A stretch of DNA of 64,000 nucleotides, from assembly GCA_036346355.1 (NCBI GenBank), contig CM070588.1:19949914-20013913 (forward strand), given 5' to 3'. The notes beneath the pieces were generated by a model. That model made no database searches, was not told the origin of the DNA, and saw only the letters and a list, made by a program, of their open reading frames with translations. This DNA comes from Rhipidocladum racemiflorum. Its lineage: Eukaryota > Streptophyta > Magnoliopsida > Poales > Poaceae. This document shows positions 24,272-37,838 of the stretch, piece after piece (the first letter of the stretch is position 1; the number at the start of each line of letters is the position of its first letter). The position numbers were made by a program, and so were the translations under genes.

Positions 24272-27200
24272 ATGGTGAACACCCGTGGAAACTTTGGAAG
24301 CAATGGGAGTGGATCTCGCCCGTGAAAACCCCAATGATAGAGCACCGACCGCCAGATGATATGCAGAATTTTGGAGCATTTCTTGTCGCTCAGACTCGAT
24401 TGATGCATGCTATGATGCAACAAATGCAGCACGTCCTTTGCTCAGGCCACCGCCAATCAAGTTAATCGGGGACCACGCCGTAATACAAGGTCAGCCGAGT
24501 TCATGAGGACTCACCCACCCACTTTCTCTGGAAATGCCAATCCATTGGAGGCCGATGATTGGTTAAGATCAATCGAGAGGAAGCTACATATAGCTCAATG
24601 CATAGGGAATGAGAAGGTACTTTACGCTTCTCATCGCTTGGAAGGAACATTGCCACGAATGGTGGGAGAACTTCGTACACGCAGAGAACCCTCAAGATAT
24701 CACTTGGGAAGAGTTCACAATTGCATTCAAGCGATATCACGTGCCTGAAGGAATCATGGACCTTAAGAAGGAGGAGTTCGTGAGCACCAAGCAAGGTAAT
24801 CACCGGTGGCCGACTACTACGAACGAGTTCACACAGCCTAGCACGCTACGCACTGAGGATGTAGCGACAGATAAATCCAGGCATGTCCTCGCTTATGAAG
24901 GGACTTAACTCAGATTGCAAGTAGGGTTGATCACCCACACCTTTCCAGATTTCCAAGAGTTGGTGAATAAGGCGCTTATTCTTGAGGACAAGCACAAGGA
25001 ATCTGGATGAGAACAGAAGCGCAGGATGCAACAAGCAAGGATCACGCCGAACGCATAGCGGCGCTTGAGAGTTGCACCAAATCAATTCTTGATTCCAACC
25101 ACGAGAATGCAACAAGGACACCATCCTCAAAGCACCAAGACACATCAATCAGAACTACGGACCCACTTCGCTAAACGCTACCCTGTGCAACAAGAAGGAA
25201 CGGTGAGACGTCACATAACCGCAACGAGCCAGGACACTTTGCCAACAGCTTGTCCGAAGAAGATGCCAGCGAGCGACCCAGTTCGCTTCAATCTAGGAAC
25301 CACCCCAGCTAGGACGCCAAAGACCAGGAGCCACACCCAGGCCGTGGTGAGAGGCCGAGTCAACCATGTCACCGCAGATGCAACTGCGAATGCTACGGGG
25401 CGTCGTCTTGGGTAAGTTACTTGTTAACTCGATACACCTGCAATTTTGTTTGACTCGAGCTTCGCGTTCGTTTGTTTTCGCAAGGCTTTGCTACTAGAAA
25501 TGATTTAAGGATTGCAAGACTTAAGTGCATGCTTTTAGTTCAAACCCACAGTTCCGAACTCGAGCGGAAGTAGGATGTTCGGGTGAGAATACTAATAGAT
25601 GGAATAGAGTTCCTAGCAAACCTTATAATTTTGGAGACCCGGACCTTAGATGTTATATTGGGAATGGATTGGTTATCCAAGCACAAGGTCTGTATTGGAT
25701 TGTGGACGAAGGACTATCTCGATTGAGAGCCCGTGTGGGAAGAAAGTGGAATTTCAAGCCCCTTTGCGGTTAGAGATGGACAGTTGATGGTTAAGCATAC
25801 CAAGGCAATCAGCATAGAGGATGTCCCGGTAGTAAATGAGTACCCAGGCGTTTCCCGAGGATCTACGGGTATGCCGCTTGACGAGGACATAGAGTTTGTG
25901 ATAGAGCTTGTACAGTACAAAGACCGATAGCAAAGAGACCCTATCGGATGTCTACCGAGGAGTTGGTAGAGATGAAGAAACAGCCGGAAGAGTTAATGGA
26001 TAAAGGATTTATCGAGACCAAGTTAAATCGCCGTGGGAGCACCGGTTTTGTTTGTCAAGAAGAAGGGCGGGAGTTTCAGGATGTGCATTGACTACCGTGC
26101 ACTCAATGAAGTCACCGTGAAGAATAAGTATCCGCTACCAGGATTGATGATTTGTTTGATCGATTAAGAGGAGCCGGAGTTTTCTCCAAGATTGATCTGA
26201 AATCGGGATACCATCGATTGAAGATCCGATCGGAGGATATTCAAGATCGCATTCTCGTCAAGATATGGACATTACGAGTTTCTGATTATGTCCTTTGGGT
26301 GATTTAATGCGCCACTTATTTCATGAATATGATGAATAAGGTGTTCATGGAATATTTGGACAAGTTTGTAAATCGTGTTCATAGACGATATCCTAATCTA
26401 CTCCAAGACGAGGAGGATGAACATGCCGAACACTTAAGGCGAGTTTTGGAAAAGGCGAGGAACAAAGAACTTTTAGCCAAGTTCAGCAAGTGTGACTTTT
26501 GGAAGGACAAAGTGGAGTTTCTTGGACATGTAATGACCGCGAAGAGTCGCCGTGGATCCAAGCAAAGTAGAAGCGGTGTTACATTGGGAACAACCAAAGA
26601 CGGTGACCCAGATTCGGAGTTTCCTTGGAATGGCAGGATACTACCGCCCGTTTCATCGAAGGCTTTTCGGCGATTGCGAAACCCCTTACGCAATTGGTGA
26701 AGAAGGAAAAGAAGTTTGCATGGGCGCTGAATGTGAGAAAGGATTTCAGAGCCAAGAAGCGATTGACATCAAGACCGGTGTTAGTTCTCTGGATGTTGCT
26801 CAAAGCCGATATTTATTGTGACGCATCGCGCCAAGGACTTGGATGTGTCGATGCAGAATGGAAAGGTAAATCGCTTATGCATCAAAGGCGCTTGAGGCCG
26901 CATGAGGAAAATTATCCGACACATGACCTAGAGTTAGCTGCCGTAGTGCATGCCTTGAAGATATGGCGTCACTATCGATTGGAAAGCAGATGTGAAGTAT
27001 ATACGGATCATAAGAGCCTTAAGTACATATTCACCCGATCGGATCTGAATATGAGGCGAGGAGATGGTTAGAGTTAATCAAGGACTACAATGTTGGAATC
27101 CATTACCATCCGGGAAGGCCAATGTAGTAGCCGATGCTCGAGTCGGAAAAGCCATACCGTGAGTACGTTGCTAGCCACAAGTCGGGATGAGTTATGTAAG

Positions 27201-28685
27201 GATTTTCAAAAGATGAAGATTGAGGTTGTACCTAAGCGGATTCTTGGCCGCATTAGAAGTAAAGCCTACCTTAGAGGATCAGATCCGAGAAGGGCGGAAG
27301 GATGATGACAAGATCCAGCAGATTAAGTCCATCAAGGAGGAAGGCAAGGCAGAGGACTTCAAGTTGGATGAGCAAGGCACGTTGTGGATGAAGGATCGCA
27401 TTTGTGTGCCTAACAAAAAGGAGTTAAAGCAAGCGATTCTGAAGAAGCCCATGACTCAAGTACTCGATTCATCCTGGAAGCGCCAAGATGTATCAGGATC
27501 TGAAGGAGAGATTCAGTGGCCGAGTATGAAACGTGAAGTTGCAGAGCATGTTGCATTGTGCGACGTATGCCGAGAGTCAAGGCAATGCATCGAGAGACCA
27601 GCAGGATTGCTACCGCTGAAAATACCTGAGTGGAAGTGGGAGGAAATCGGAATGGATTTCATTACCGGTTTGCGAAGACTCAAGGGGGTTATGACTCCAT
27701 ATGGGTTATAGTGGATCGCTTGACTAAAGTAGCCCATTTTATCCCGTGAAGACCACTTACTCGGAGATAAATTAGCGAAATTATACATGATCGAGGATTG
27801 TTTGTTTGCACGAGTGCCAAAGAGGATTATGTCAGACAGAGGTACCCAATTTACCTCAAGATTCTGGAATAAGTTGCATGAAGCTCTGGGGACCCGTTTG
27901 AACTTCAGTACAGCTTATCATCCACAGACGGATGGACAGACCGAAAGAGTCAACCAGATTCTGGAAGATATGTTAAGAGCTTGTGCATTGGCTTATGCTA
28001 CCTCTTGGGATAAGAGTTTGCCGTATGCCGAGTTCGATTACAACAATAGTTATCGAGGCTAGTTCTGAGATGTCACCTTCGAGGCCTTTGTATGGTCGAC
28101 CCTGTCGGACGCCATTGAATTGGAATGAGACCGGCGAGCGCCGTGTCTTTGGACCTGATATTCTTCAAGAGGCTGAAGAGCAGATCGCTATGATTAGGGA
28201 AAGGTTGAAGATAGCCCAATCTCGACAAAAGAGTTATGCTGACAATCGTCGCCGGGATTTGAGTTTTGAACCGTAAGACTTTGTTTACCTCGAGTTACGC
28301 CTCTCGGGGAGTTAAGAGGTTCCATGCCAAAGGGAAACTTGCACCCTGCTATGTTGGACCATTTAAGATTTTGAGCCGCAGAGGCGAAGTTGCTTATCAC
28401 CGAGTTGCCACGATCGTTGGCGGGAGTACATGATGTATTCCATGTGTCCCGATTAAAGAAGTGTCTCCAGTTCCTGAGGAGCAGACAGATTAGAATCAAT
28501 TGAGTTGCAAGAGGATTTGACTTATAAGGAGTATCCCGTGAGGATTCTAGACACAATGGATCGAGAAACTAGAAACAAGTCAACCCATTTCAGAGAGTTC
28601 GATTGGAGCAACCATGCAGAGAGCGAAGCGACTTGGGAGCCTTGAAGAGGATTTGAAGAAAGAATTTCCAAACCTATTCCTTTAG
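24272..28685 (+). pseudogene. gag-pol of array unit 1, many frameshifts
   Basis: Same order as 3029-7468: gag core (about 24500-24990), remnant of the zinc knuckle (about 25205-25255), protease (DSG changed near 25450), RT (about 25930-26490, with the Asp-Asp catalytic pair near 26385-26390), RNase H (about 26810-27130), integrase (HHCC remnant about 27450-27600; DDE Asp near 27655, Asp near 27835, Glu near 27945) and chromodomain-like tail ending at TAG 28683-28685. At least a dozen small indels split it. Many coincide with CAG/CTG sites at which unit 2 or the 2039-10970 copy is normal. As written it is dead. Confidence 0.88.
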
Positions 28686-28730
28686 TAAGCCACTGAATCT
28701 CGGGGGCGAGATTCTATTAAGGGGGAGGTT

Positions 28731-31700
28731 TGTAACACCCCAAAATTTTGCTTTCCTTAAATTCATGTGTGATTTGGCACTTTGGTGAATTTTGGAATTT
28801 TCTGGAATTTATTTGGATTTATTTGGAATTTATTTGAATTTATTCCATTTTGAAATAATTAAAGAATTTAAATTTGCAAATAAATTTTTGTTGGAAATAT
28901 TTTATTTGAGTCCAAAATGATCCAAAATATTTTCCGTAATTTTTCTGGAATTTTTACGAGTCATTTGCTATTTTTAATGAATTAAATGAATTACCGGGAA
29001 TTATTTTAAATATTAAATCGCTGGAAAATCCAACTCGGTCAAATCTTGTTCATCCGATCGAAGTCGGACTCGAGTCCGACCGAGCCGATTGACTCGACCG
29101 AACCCACTCCTAACCCTAATCAATCCCAACCGTTGGATCAAGATCCAACGGTGAGATCCGCGACCAGGCACGGCGAGTATGGGGCCGGACGACGTCAGCG
29201 CCGTAGCGATAAATGGCCGTTGGTTGTGCCACGTGGGCGGCCACGATTTAAATCGTCTTCCCGTGGCCGAGCCGGACTCCGCCCGCGCGGCGCCGCCAGT
29301 AACAAGTTATGTTTCCGTTTTACGCACGGACGAGGCTATTTAATGCCGGGGCATACCCGAGGACCGCCGTGATCCCGCCCTCCCTTCTCTACTTCACCGA
29401 GGCTAAGTCGCCGCCCGTTTAGCCGTCGAGCTCGCCGTAATTGCGCTGTTGCTCGCCACGGTCTTTGCCGTTCATGCGCCGTCCGCCGTCCCTGCCGCCG
29501 TTGACCTCGAATCCGGACTCACCGCGACGAGAGCGCACGAAGGATCCTTCATCTCGCCGAGCAACCGGAACGCCCGTTGGGCTCGTCGTCGTCTTCAACT
29601 CCGGCAGCCGTGCGCCACCACGGCCATCACCCTCGCGAAGCTCAGACACCGTCGGATCCAGATCGGACGGTTGAGGTGAGTTCACGTGTTCCAAACCCGA
29701 TTAGATCTGGGCGTTGGATCAAGATCCAGCGGTTCTACAATCGCCACGCGTCGTAGCAATGCGATTATAGATTAGATCTGGACCGTCCGATCTAGATCGA
29801 GCGCCCACGAGCATCGAGTAGTTTCAACGTGTTAAACCGGATCCAATCGCGCCGTTGATTTTCAAACCAGCGGACGAGATTGCGCCACGCGTGTCGGGAA
29901 GTTGGACCGACGCGGTCGGCGCGCCGTCACGCGTCGTGTGGCAGCGGCCGACACGCTGGGCCCAGCGTGTCGAGAAGGCCCGCATGTCGATGGCTAACCC
30001 GACCAAGCGGCGTCGCCGATGACGTCACCGAGTGAGCCCACATGTCGATCCACGTGGCCGTGGACCGAGTCCACCGTGGACCCGAGCCGAGCGTGGACCA
30101 AGCCCATGGACCGGCTGGCGTCGGCGAGCCAATCAGGAGCTGCCACGTGTCCATCTTTGGCGCAATAATTAATTTCCGAAAAGAAAATGATTTATTAATT
30201 CGAATAATGATTTCAAATTTGGATTCAAACTTCAAACGCTTATAACTTTTGCGTTTCAACTCCGATTTGAGTGATTCAAATTTCTAAATTTGTATAAAAT
30301 TGAGATCTACCTAAATATGAATTTTATTTAATTTTTGGACTAAAGTTTTTCTCTGTAATATTATTTAATTGATTATTTAAACTTTAAATAATCATAACTT
30401 TTATGCTTTAACTCCAAATTTGATTTATTCAGTTTCTAAAATCCAGAAAATTATGTTCTCTCTGTTTATGGATTTTATTTGGAGTTTTGGGATCTTTTTG
30501 CATAGTGTTCATTTGTGTATTTGCTATTTGCACGCTTTACGAGTAGACGTTGAAGTGCCGGAAGGATTCGAGGGAGAAGTGTTGACTCAGGATCCAACTC
30601 AAGACCAAGAGCAAGTACTTTTTGAAGGCAAGTTGTGCTTTGACCATATTGATCCTATTTCGAAATCTATTTTGATTTAAACTATTGCATGCTAGTTCAA
30701 TTAGAAAGATACTTTGTTTAAACATGGGGGTTAGATAAATACCAATTTGCTATATGACACCTTGATTACTTAAGTATGTGCCATGACCTTTTGTCACCCT
30801 AGTTGTGGTTTACTAGTTGGACATTACTAAATTGCCAACATGGGTTTAGATCGTTGTAGTATGCTGCTTAGACACACTTTCGTGCTCATGACATGATTTT
30901 GACTAATCAAATGCTAATATTGACTTAATGATATATTGAACCTGTTTTGGAAAAGTATCATGTGATGTTGATGGCACGTGGTGCATGGTAATCAACTGGG
31001 GTTTGATAACGATTTTATCGGGGCATGTGGCAAGAGTAATCAGGTGGGCGATTGTGGCATTGGGAGTGTTGATTTGGTTTTCGGGTAGTCTTGCCCTGGT
31101 CACTCTAAGGACTTAACCTTGCAAGCCTTTGAATCGGGTCATACTTGCAACCACATGGGTGGAATGGGACGGCCCTAGTTGACTAAGTCGCTAAGGACTC
31201 ACTTATGGAGCCTCGTGGTGTCGATTACACCTTTTGTGTGATTGTGCGGGGAGCGTATCGTGGTCGTGGCCAGGTACCCATCTAACGGTGTGTTGGTCCC
31301 ATACTTCGCCTTGGCTAAGGGAAGGGATGGTGTAGAGCACGTCTGGAGAGGACCACTGTGTTGTTTGAGGCTTAGAAAGGCTTTATTACTGAACTCGCCT
31401 TTGTGGTGTTTGACTGTATCTTGTGGGTAAAGTGCATAACCTCTGCAGAGTGTAGAATCTATTTGAATAGCCGAGTCCACGGTACTGGACAATGCTCGGG
31501 AATTACAGTCAAGGGTTAGATTTTCTGAAAATAACTTGGTTTTGAAAAGATGGGTTGGTTTAACAAGGAAGATGATGGAACCATGGTGTAGGATGGGAAA
31601 AATGTTTGTTAAACTTCTTGAAAAGTTATTTATGCTTTACTTATTTCTACTGCTTTCGAATCTACTTATATTACTTGTCAAAAGCTGTTTACTGCAAATA

Positions 31701-32157
31701 TACCCTGAGCTATTCCTTTGTACTAAGCCATGCATATAGTATATTAGCTTGCATTCTGTGCATGACTTGCTGAGTACCAAGTACTCACCCTTGCCTCAAC
31801 ACAATACCAGTTGAAGAGGAGATTACGCCAGCTTTGGAGGAGGAACTCCAAGAGGACCCGGCTACTTAGGGATGCGAGCCCGATCGGTTGCACTGTGGTA
31901 TCTTTGGATGGCGCCACGAAGTTTATTTGATTTTCCGCTGCTATTGTTTCACTCTGAATAAGTTTCGCCCTACGAGGCATACGTTTGTAACTTGACCATG
32001 AGGTCAAGTAACCAGTTTGGTTATTTAAATAAAGTACTTTGATAATATCGATTGGTATGATTGTGATATTTACCGATGTTAAGGCGTGTGCACTAAGCGC
32101 GTTCTGGACTAGTGCTGAATACACGAGGGTCCGATTTGCAAATTCGGGGTCCCGTCA
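28731..32157 (+). mobile_element. Family A LTR 2 (shared middle LTR)
   Basis: A purine tract (aagggggagg) precedes it at 28718-28728. It starts TGTAACACCCC and ends GTCCCGTCA, with one A-to-T change near the 3' tip (gaca to gtca). It serves as 3' LTR of unit 1 and 5' LTR of unit 2. It carries the only fully open copy of the split small ORF. Confidence 0.92.
30453..31869 (+). CDS. Putative two-exon LTR-encoded small protein (about 77 aa)
   Basis: Exon 1 (30453-30627) starts MFSLFMDFIW, has a hydrophobic stretch of about 20 residues with His/Cys, then LRVDVEVPEG and an acidic Glu/Asp/Gln tail. It ends GAAG|GCAAGT, a textbook GC-type donor, one base into a codon. A 1183-bp intron (30628-31810) ends CCAG. 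Exon 2 (31811-31869) completes the codon and reads on without a stop through a Glu-rich segment (TPALEEEL) to TAG at 31867-31869. The five plus-strand family A LTRs keep both parts recognisable; between LTRs exon 2 mostly shows synonymous or mild changes (Asp/Glu, Gln/His, Ala/Ser). Only this copy is open throughout. The acceptor has a poor pyrimidine tract. No known family is recognised; splicing and translation are inference. Confidence 0.4.
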
Positions 32158-32161
32158 TAGG

Positions 32162-32174
32162 TGGTATCAGAGCC
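32162..32174 (+). other. PBS, second unit
   Basis: TGGTATCAGAGCC four bases after the middle LTR; same initiator tRNA-Met match as at 23063. Confidence 0.85.
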
Positions 32175-32376
32175 ATACTTGACTGTAGGCTCAACCCTAA
32201 GTTAGAATGGTCGTAGTGAGGATAAAACCTATTTTCTAAAGCTAAAAATTTGTGAAGATAAGAAATGACATCTTGACTTATCCCCTTCACTCTTTTCTTG
32301 TCTCTTGCTGAAATTTTCCCTTACCTTGTCACAATTCGAAAATTCCGAGTTCTTACGTAAAGCACTCTTGTGACAG

Positions 32377-33100
32377 ATGGAGGAAGAGTTCAACTACGTT
32401 GATCCAGGAGTTGGTCACGCCGCGGAACTTTGGCATATGCTACTGAGACTCTCGGAGATTTTGAGAAGCCCCAATATCAAGTGGAAGTGATCGGACAAGC
32501 GGGATTGATCAAGGCTTGTGACGTGAGGATTGAGGTACTGCTAGGAAGAGGGGCCAGGCAATCGCTCGATACAACTGCCTTTGCTAGAAGGTCTACAATG
32601 CAGATGGGTATCCAAGAAGTTTCACGACGAGCAATGCGCACATTACCGATATCTACGCCAGAGAGTTGGAAAGCCACGGTGTTCGTTATCATCCGCAGCA
32701 ATAACCTTCTTGACCCGAAGGAGATTCGGGATGAGGATGCCACGGTTACACGCTTGGCACGATTTGTCGCCGCCAGGAGGATGTACTAGATAATACAAGC
32801 AAGGAGCTACGAAGGCCCGCAAGGAGATCCACGACAGAGAAGAATAGATGGCGGGAAGCTCAAGAGTATGTCGCACACCTTCTACGAAGGATTGACGAGT
32901 TGGAGATGACTTTGTACGGACTGCACTCCAGAGCCAAGATTTCGAGCTACACGAGCCGGATCCGGAAGGAGTCAGATCTCGATGAGGACACCGGCTTCTT
33001 CGACTACCACAGAGGACATAGTCAGCTGGACATGGCGATCGTTTAGCGCCTATGCCACTTCAAGACCGCACTGTGCCGTGGAGGTTTTCTCGATGAGTGA
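32377..33100 (+). pseudogene. orf0 of array unit 2, several frameshifts
   Basis: Same start (MEEEFNYVD) and end (TGA 33098-33100) as 23278-23995, but with extra shifts near 32440, 32535, 32675, 32770 and across the acidic region (about 32920-33070). The coiled-coil region is still recognisable at about 32790-32910. Defective as written. Confidence 0.72.
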
Positions 33101-33376
33101 GCATAGGTTCTATAGTGAGACTCCTTCGCCGAGTCGCGTCATAGAATAAAGAGTCACCCTTTAGGCGTTAGACTCCAGAGTTAGTTCGATTTGGATTTGC
33201 TTTGTTTGCTGAGTGTGCAGTATGTGTTGCAAGGCCCTTAGGCATTGTAAGCAGCCATACCAAGTTATTAATAATAAAGTTGGACCTTAAAGTTACCCCT
33301 TTCGCCCCGCATAAGTTCCCTATTACTTGCCTATTCTTGTTTCCCTCTCATCTCCAAACCTAGAGCAAATCGACAG

Positions 33377-36300
33377 ATGGTGAACACCCGTGGAAACTTT
33401 GGAAGCAATGGGAGTGGATCTCGCCCAGCAGAAAACCCCAATGATAGAGCACCAGCACCGCCAGATGATATGCAGAATTTTGGAGCATTTCTTGCTGCTC
33501 AGACTCAGTTGATGCATGCTATGATGCAACAAATGCAGCACGTCCTTTGCTCAGGCCACGCCAATCAAGTTAATCGTGACCACGCTTGAGAATACAAGGT
33601 CGTCGAGTTCATGAGGACTCACCCACCCACTTTCTCAGGAAATGCCAATCCATTGGAGGCCGATGATTGGTCAAGATCAATCGAGAGGAAGCTACATATA
33701 GCTCAATGCATAGGGAATGAGAAGGTACTTTACGCTTCTCATCGCTTGGAAGGAACAAATTACGAATGGTGGGAGAACTTACATGCCCGCAGGAGAGAAC
33801 CCTCAAGATATCACTTGGGAAGAGTTCACAATGCATTCGACAAGCGATATCACGTGCCTGAAGGAATCATGGACCTTAAGAAGGAGGAGTTCAGAGCCTT
33901 TGAAGCAAGGTAATCAGCTGGCCGACTACGAGCAGTTCACACAGCCTAGCACGCTACGCACCTGAGGATGTAGCGGCAGATAAATCCGCATACCTCGTTT
34001 TATGAAGGGACTTAACTCAGGATTGCAAGTAGGGTTGATCACCCACACCTTTCCAGATTTCCAAGAGTTGGTGAATAAGGCGCTTATTCTTGAGGACAAG
34101 CACAAGGAACTGGATGAGAACATGAAGCGCAGGATGCAACAAAGAAGGATCACGCCAGGAACGCAATGGCGCTTGAGAGTTGCACCAAATCAATTCTTCG
34201 ATTCCAACCACGAATGCAACAAGGACACCATCCCCAAAGACCAAGACCGCCAATCGTAACTACTGCACCCAGCCCTCGCTAGAAACGCTACCCCAGGCAA
34301 ATGCTAGCGAACAAGGAGACGTCACATAACCGCAACGAGCCGTGACACTTTGCCAACAGCTTGTCCGAAGAAGACAGCGGAGCGACCCGATTCGCTTCAA
34401 TCTAGGAACCACCCCAGCTAGGACGCCAAAGACCAGAGCCACACCCTGCATCGTGGTGAGAGGCCGAGTCAACCATGTCACCGCAGATGCACCGAATGCT
34501 ACTGACGTCGTCTTGGGTAAGTTACTTGTTAACTCAAGATCTGCAACGCTTTGTTTGACTCGAGCTTCGCATTCGTTTGTTTCGCAAGGCTTTGCTACTA
34601 GAAATGATTTAAGGATTGCAAGACTTAAGTGCATGCTTTTAGTTCAAACCCCTGGTTCCGAACTCCGAACGGAAGTAGGATGTTCCGGGGTGAGAATACT
34701 AATAGATGGAATAGAGTTCCTAGCAAACCTTATAATTTTGGAGACCCAGACCTTAGATGTTATATTGGGAATGGATTGGTTATCCAAGCACAAGGTCAGT
34801 ATTGGATTGTGGACGAAGGACTATCTCAGTTGAGAGCCCGTGTGGGAAGAAAGTGGAATTTCAAGCCACTGCGGTTAGAGATGGACAGTTGATGGTTAGC
34901 AGTACCAAGGCAATCAGCATAGAGGATGTCCCGGTAGTAAATGAGTACCCAGACGTTTTTCCCGAGGATCTACCGGGTATGCCGCCAGACAGGGACATAG
35001 AGTTTGTGATAGAGCTTGTACTGTACAAAGACCGATAGCAAAGAGACCCTATCGGATGTCTACCGAGGAGTTGGTAGAGATGAAGAAACAGGGAAGAGTT
35101 AATGGATAAAGGATTTATCGTACTCAAGTTAATCGCCGTGGGGAGCACCAGTTTTGTTTGTCAAGAAGAAGGACGGGAGTTTCAGGATGTGCATTGACTA
35201 TCGTGCACTCAATGAAGTCACCGTGAAGAATAAGTATCCGCTACCCAGGATTGATGATTTGTTTGATCAGTTAAGAGGAGCCGGAGTTTTCTCCAAGATT
35301 GATCTGAAATCGGGATACCATCGATTGAAGATCCGATCGCAGGATATTCAAGATCGCATTCTCGTCAAGATATGGACATTACGAGTTTACATTATGTCCT
35401 TTGGGCCGACGAATGCGCCTTTATTTCATGAATATGATGAATAAGGTGTTCAAGGAATATTTGGACACGTTTGTCGTCGTGTTCATAGACGATATCCTAA
35501 TCTACTCCAAGACAGAGGATGAACATGCCGAACACTAAAGGCGAGATGTGGAAAAGCAGAGGAACAAAGAACTTTTCGCCAAGTTCAGCAAGTGTGACTT
35601 TTGGAAGGACAAAGTGGAGTTTCTTGGACATGTAATGACCGCAGAAGGAGTCGCCGTGGATCCAAGCAAAGTAGAAGCGGTGTTACATTGGGAACAACCA
35701 AAGACTGTGACCCAGATTCGGAGTTTCCTTGGAATGGCAGGATACTACCGCCGTTTCATCGAAGGCTTTTCGACGATTGCGAAACCCCTTACGCAATTGC
35801 TGAAGAAGGAAAAGAAGTTTGCATGGACGCCAGAATGTGAGAAAGGATTTCAGGAGCTGAAGAAGCGATTGACATCAGCACCGGTGTTAGTTCTACCGGA
35901 TGTTGCTCAAAGCTTTGATATTTATTGTGACGCATCGCGCCAAGGACTTGGATGTGTCTTTGTCACGAGAATGGAAAGGTCGTAAACTTATGCATCAAGG
36001 CGATTGAGGCCGCATGAGGAAAATTATCCGACACATGACCTAGAGTTAGTGCCGTAGTGCATGCCTTGAAGATATGGCGTCACTATCTGATTGGAAACAG
36101 ATGTGAAGTATATACGATCATAAGAGCCTTAAGTACATATTCACCCAATGATCTGAATATGAGGCGGAGGAGATGGTTAGAGTTAATCAAGGACTACAAT
36201 GTTGGAATCCATTACCATCCCGGAAGGCCAATGTAGTAGCCGATGCTCGAGTCGGAAAAGCCATACCGTGAGTACGTTGCTAACCACAAGTCAGGATGAG

Positions 36301-37792
36301 TTATGTAAGGATTTTCAAAAGATGAAGATTGAGGTTGTACCTAGCGGATTCTTGGCCGCATTAGAAGTAAAGCCTACCTTAGAGGATCAGATCCGAGAAG
36401 GATGTAGGATGATGACAAGATCCGCAGGATTAAGTCCATCAAGGAGGAAGGCAAGGCAGAGGACTTCAAGTTGGATGAGCAAGGCACGTTGTGGATGAAG
36501 GATCGCATTTGTGTGCCTAACAAAAAGGAGTTAAAGCAATCGATTCTCGAAGAAGCCCATGACTCCAAGTACTCGATTCATCCTCGAAGCGCCAAGATGT
36601 ATCGAGGATCTCAAGGAGAGATTCTAGTGGCCGAGTATGAAACGTGAAGTTGCCGAGCATGTTGCATTGTGCGACGTATGCCGAGAGTCAAGGCAATGCA
36701 TCGAGAGACCAGCAGGATTGCTACAACTGAAAATACCTGAGTGGAAGTGGGAGGAAATCGGAATGGATTTCATTACCGGTTTGCCGAAGACTCAAGGGGT
36801 TATGACTCCATATGGGTTATAGTGGATCGCTTGACTAAAGTAGCCCATTTTATCCCCGTGAAGACCACTTACTCGGAGATAAATTAGCATTATACATGAT
36901 CAGGATTGTTTGTTTGCACGAGTGCCAAAGAGGATTGTATCGGACAGAGGTACCCAATTTACCTCAAGATTCTCGGAATAAGTTGCATGAAGCTCTGGGA
37001 CCCGCTTGAACTTCAAGATGCCTTATCATCCATGCACGGATGGACAGGCCGAAAGAGTCAACCAGATTACGGAAGATATGTTAAGAGCTTGTGCATTGGC
37101 TTATGCTACCTCTTGGGATAAGAGTTTGCCGTATGCCGAGTTCAGTTACAACAATAGTTATCGAGGCTAGTTTACGATGTCACCTTTCGAGGCCTTTGTA
37201 TGGTCGACTCGCCTGACGCCATTGAATTGGAATGAGACCGGCGAGCGCCGTGTCTTTGGACCTGATATTCTTCAAGAGGTCAAGAAGCGATCGCTATGAT
37301 TAGGGAAAGGTTGAAGATAGCCCAATCTCGAAAAGAGTTATCCGACAATCGTCGCCGGATTTGAGTTTTGAACCGTAAGACTTTGTTTACCTCGAGTTAC
37401 GCCTCTCGGGGGAGTTAAGAGGTTCCATGCCAAAGGGAAACTTGCACCTGCTATGTTGGACCATTTAAGATTTTGAGCCGCAGAGGCGAAGTTGCTTATC
37501 ACCGGAGTTGCCACGATCGTTGGCAGGAGTACATGATGTATTCCATGTGTCCTGGGCTTAAAGAAGTGTCTCCGAGTTCCCGAGGAATGCAGACAGATTA
37601 GAATCAATTGAGTTGCAAGAGGATTTGACTTATAAGGAGTATCCCGTGAGGATTCTAGACACAATGGATCGAGAAACTAGAAACAAGTCAACCCGTTTCT
37701 GTAGAGTTCAGTGGAGCAACCATGCAGAGAGCGAAGCGACTTGGGAGCGCGAAGAGGATTTGAAGAAAGAATTTCCAAACCTATTCCTTTAG
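33377..37792 (+). pseudogene. gag-pol of array unit 2, many frameshifts
   Basis: Gag starts MVNTRGNFG at 33377; its core lies at about 33610-34110. Protease is near 34550. RT (about 35040-35590) is better kept than in unit 1: an open frame 35154-35444 includes [19 protein letters not shown], and the catalytic Asp-Asp is near 35488-35493. RNase H starts near 35900 in the open frame 35548-35985. Integrase spans about 36540-37250 with several shifts; the chromodomain-like tail ends at TAG 37790-37792. The two units break at different places, so each can serve as reference for the other. Confidence 0.88.
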
Positions 37793-37838
37793 TAAGCCCT
37801 GAATCTCGGGGACGAGATTCTATTAAGGGGGGGAGGTT

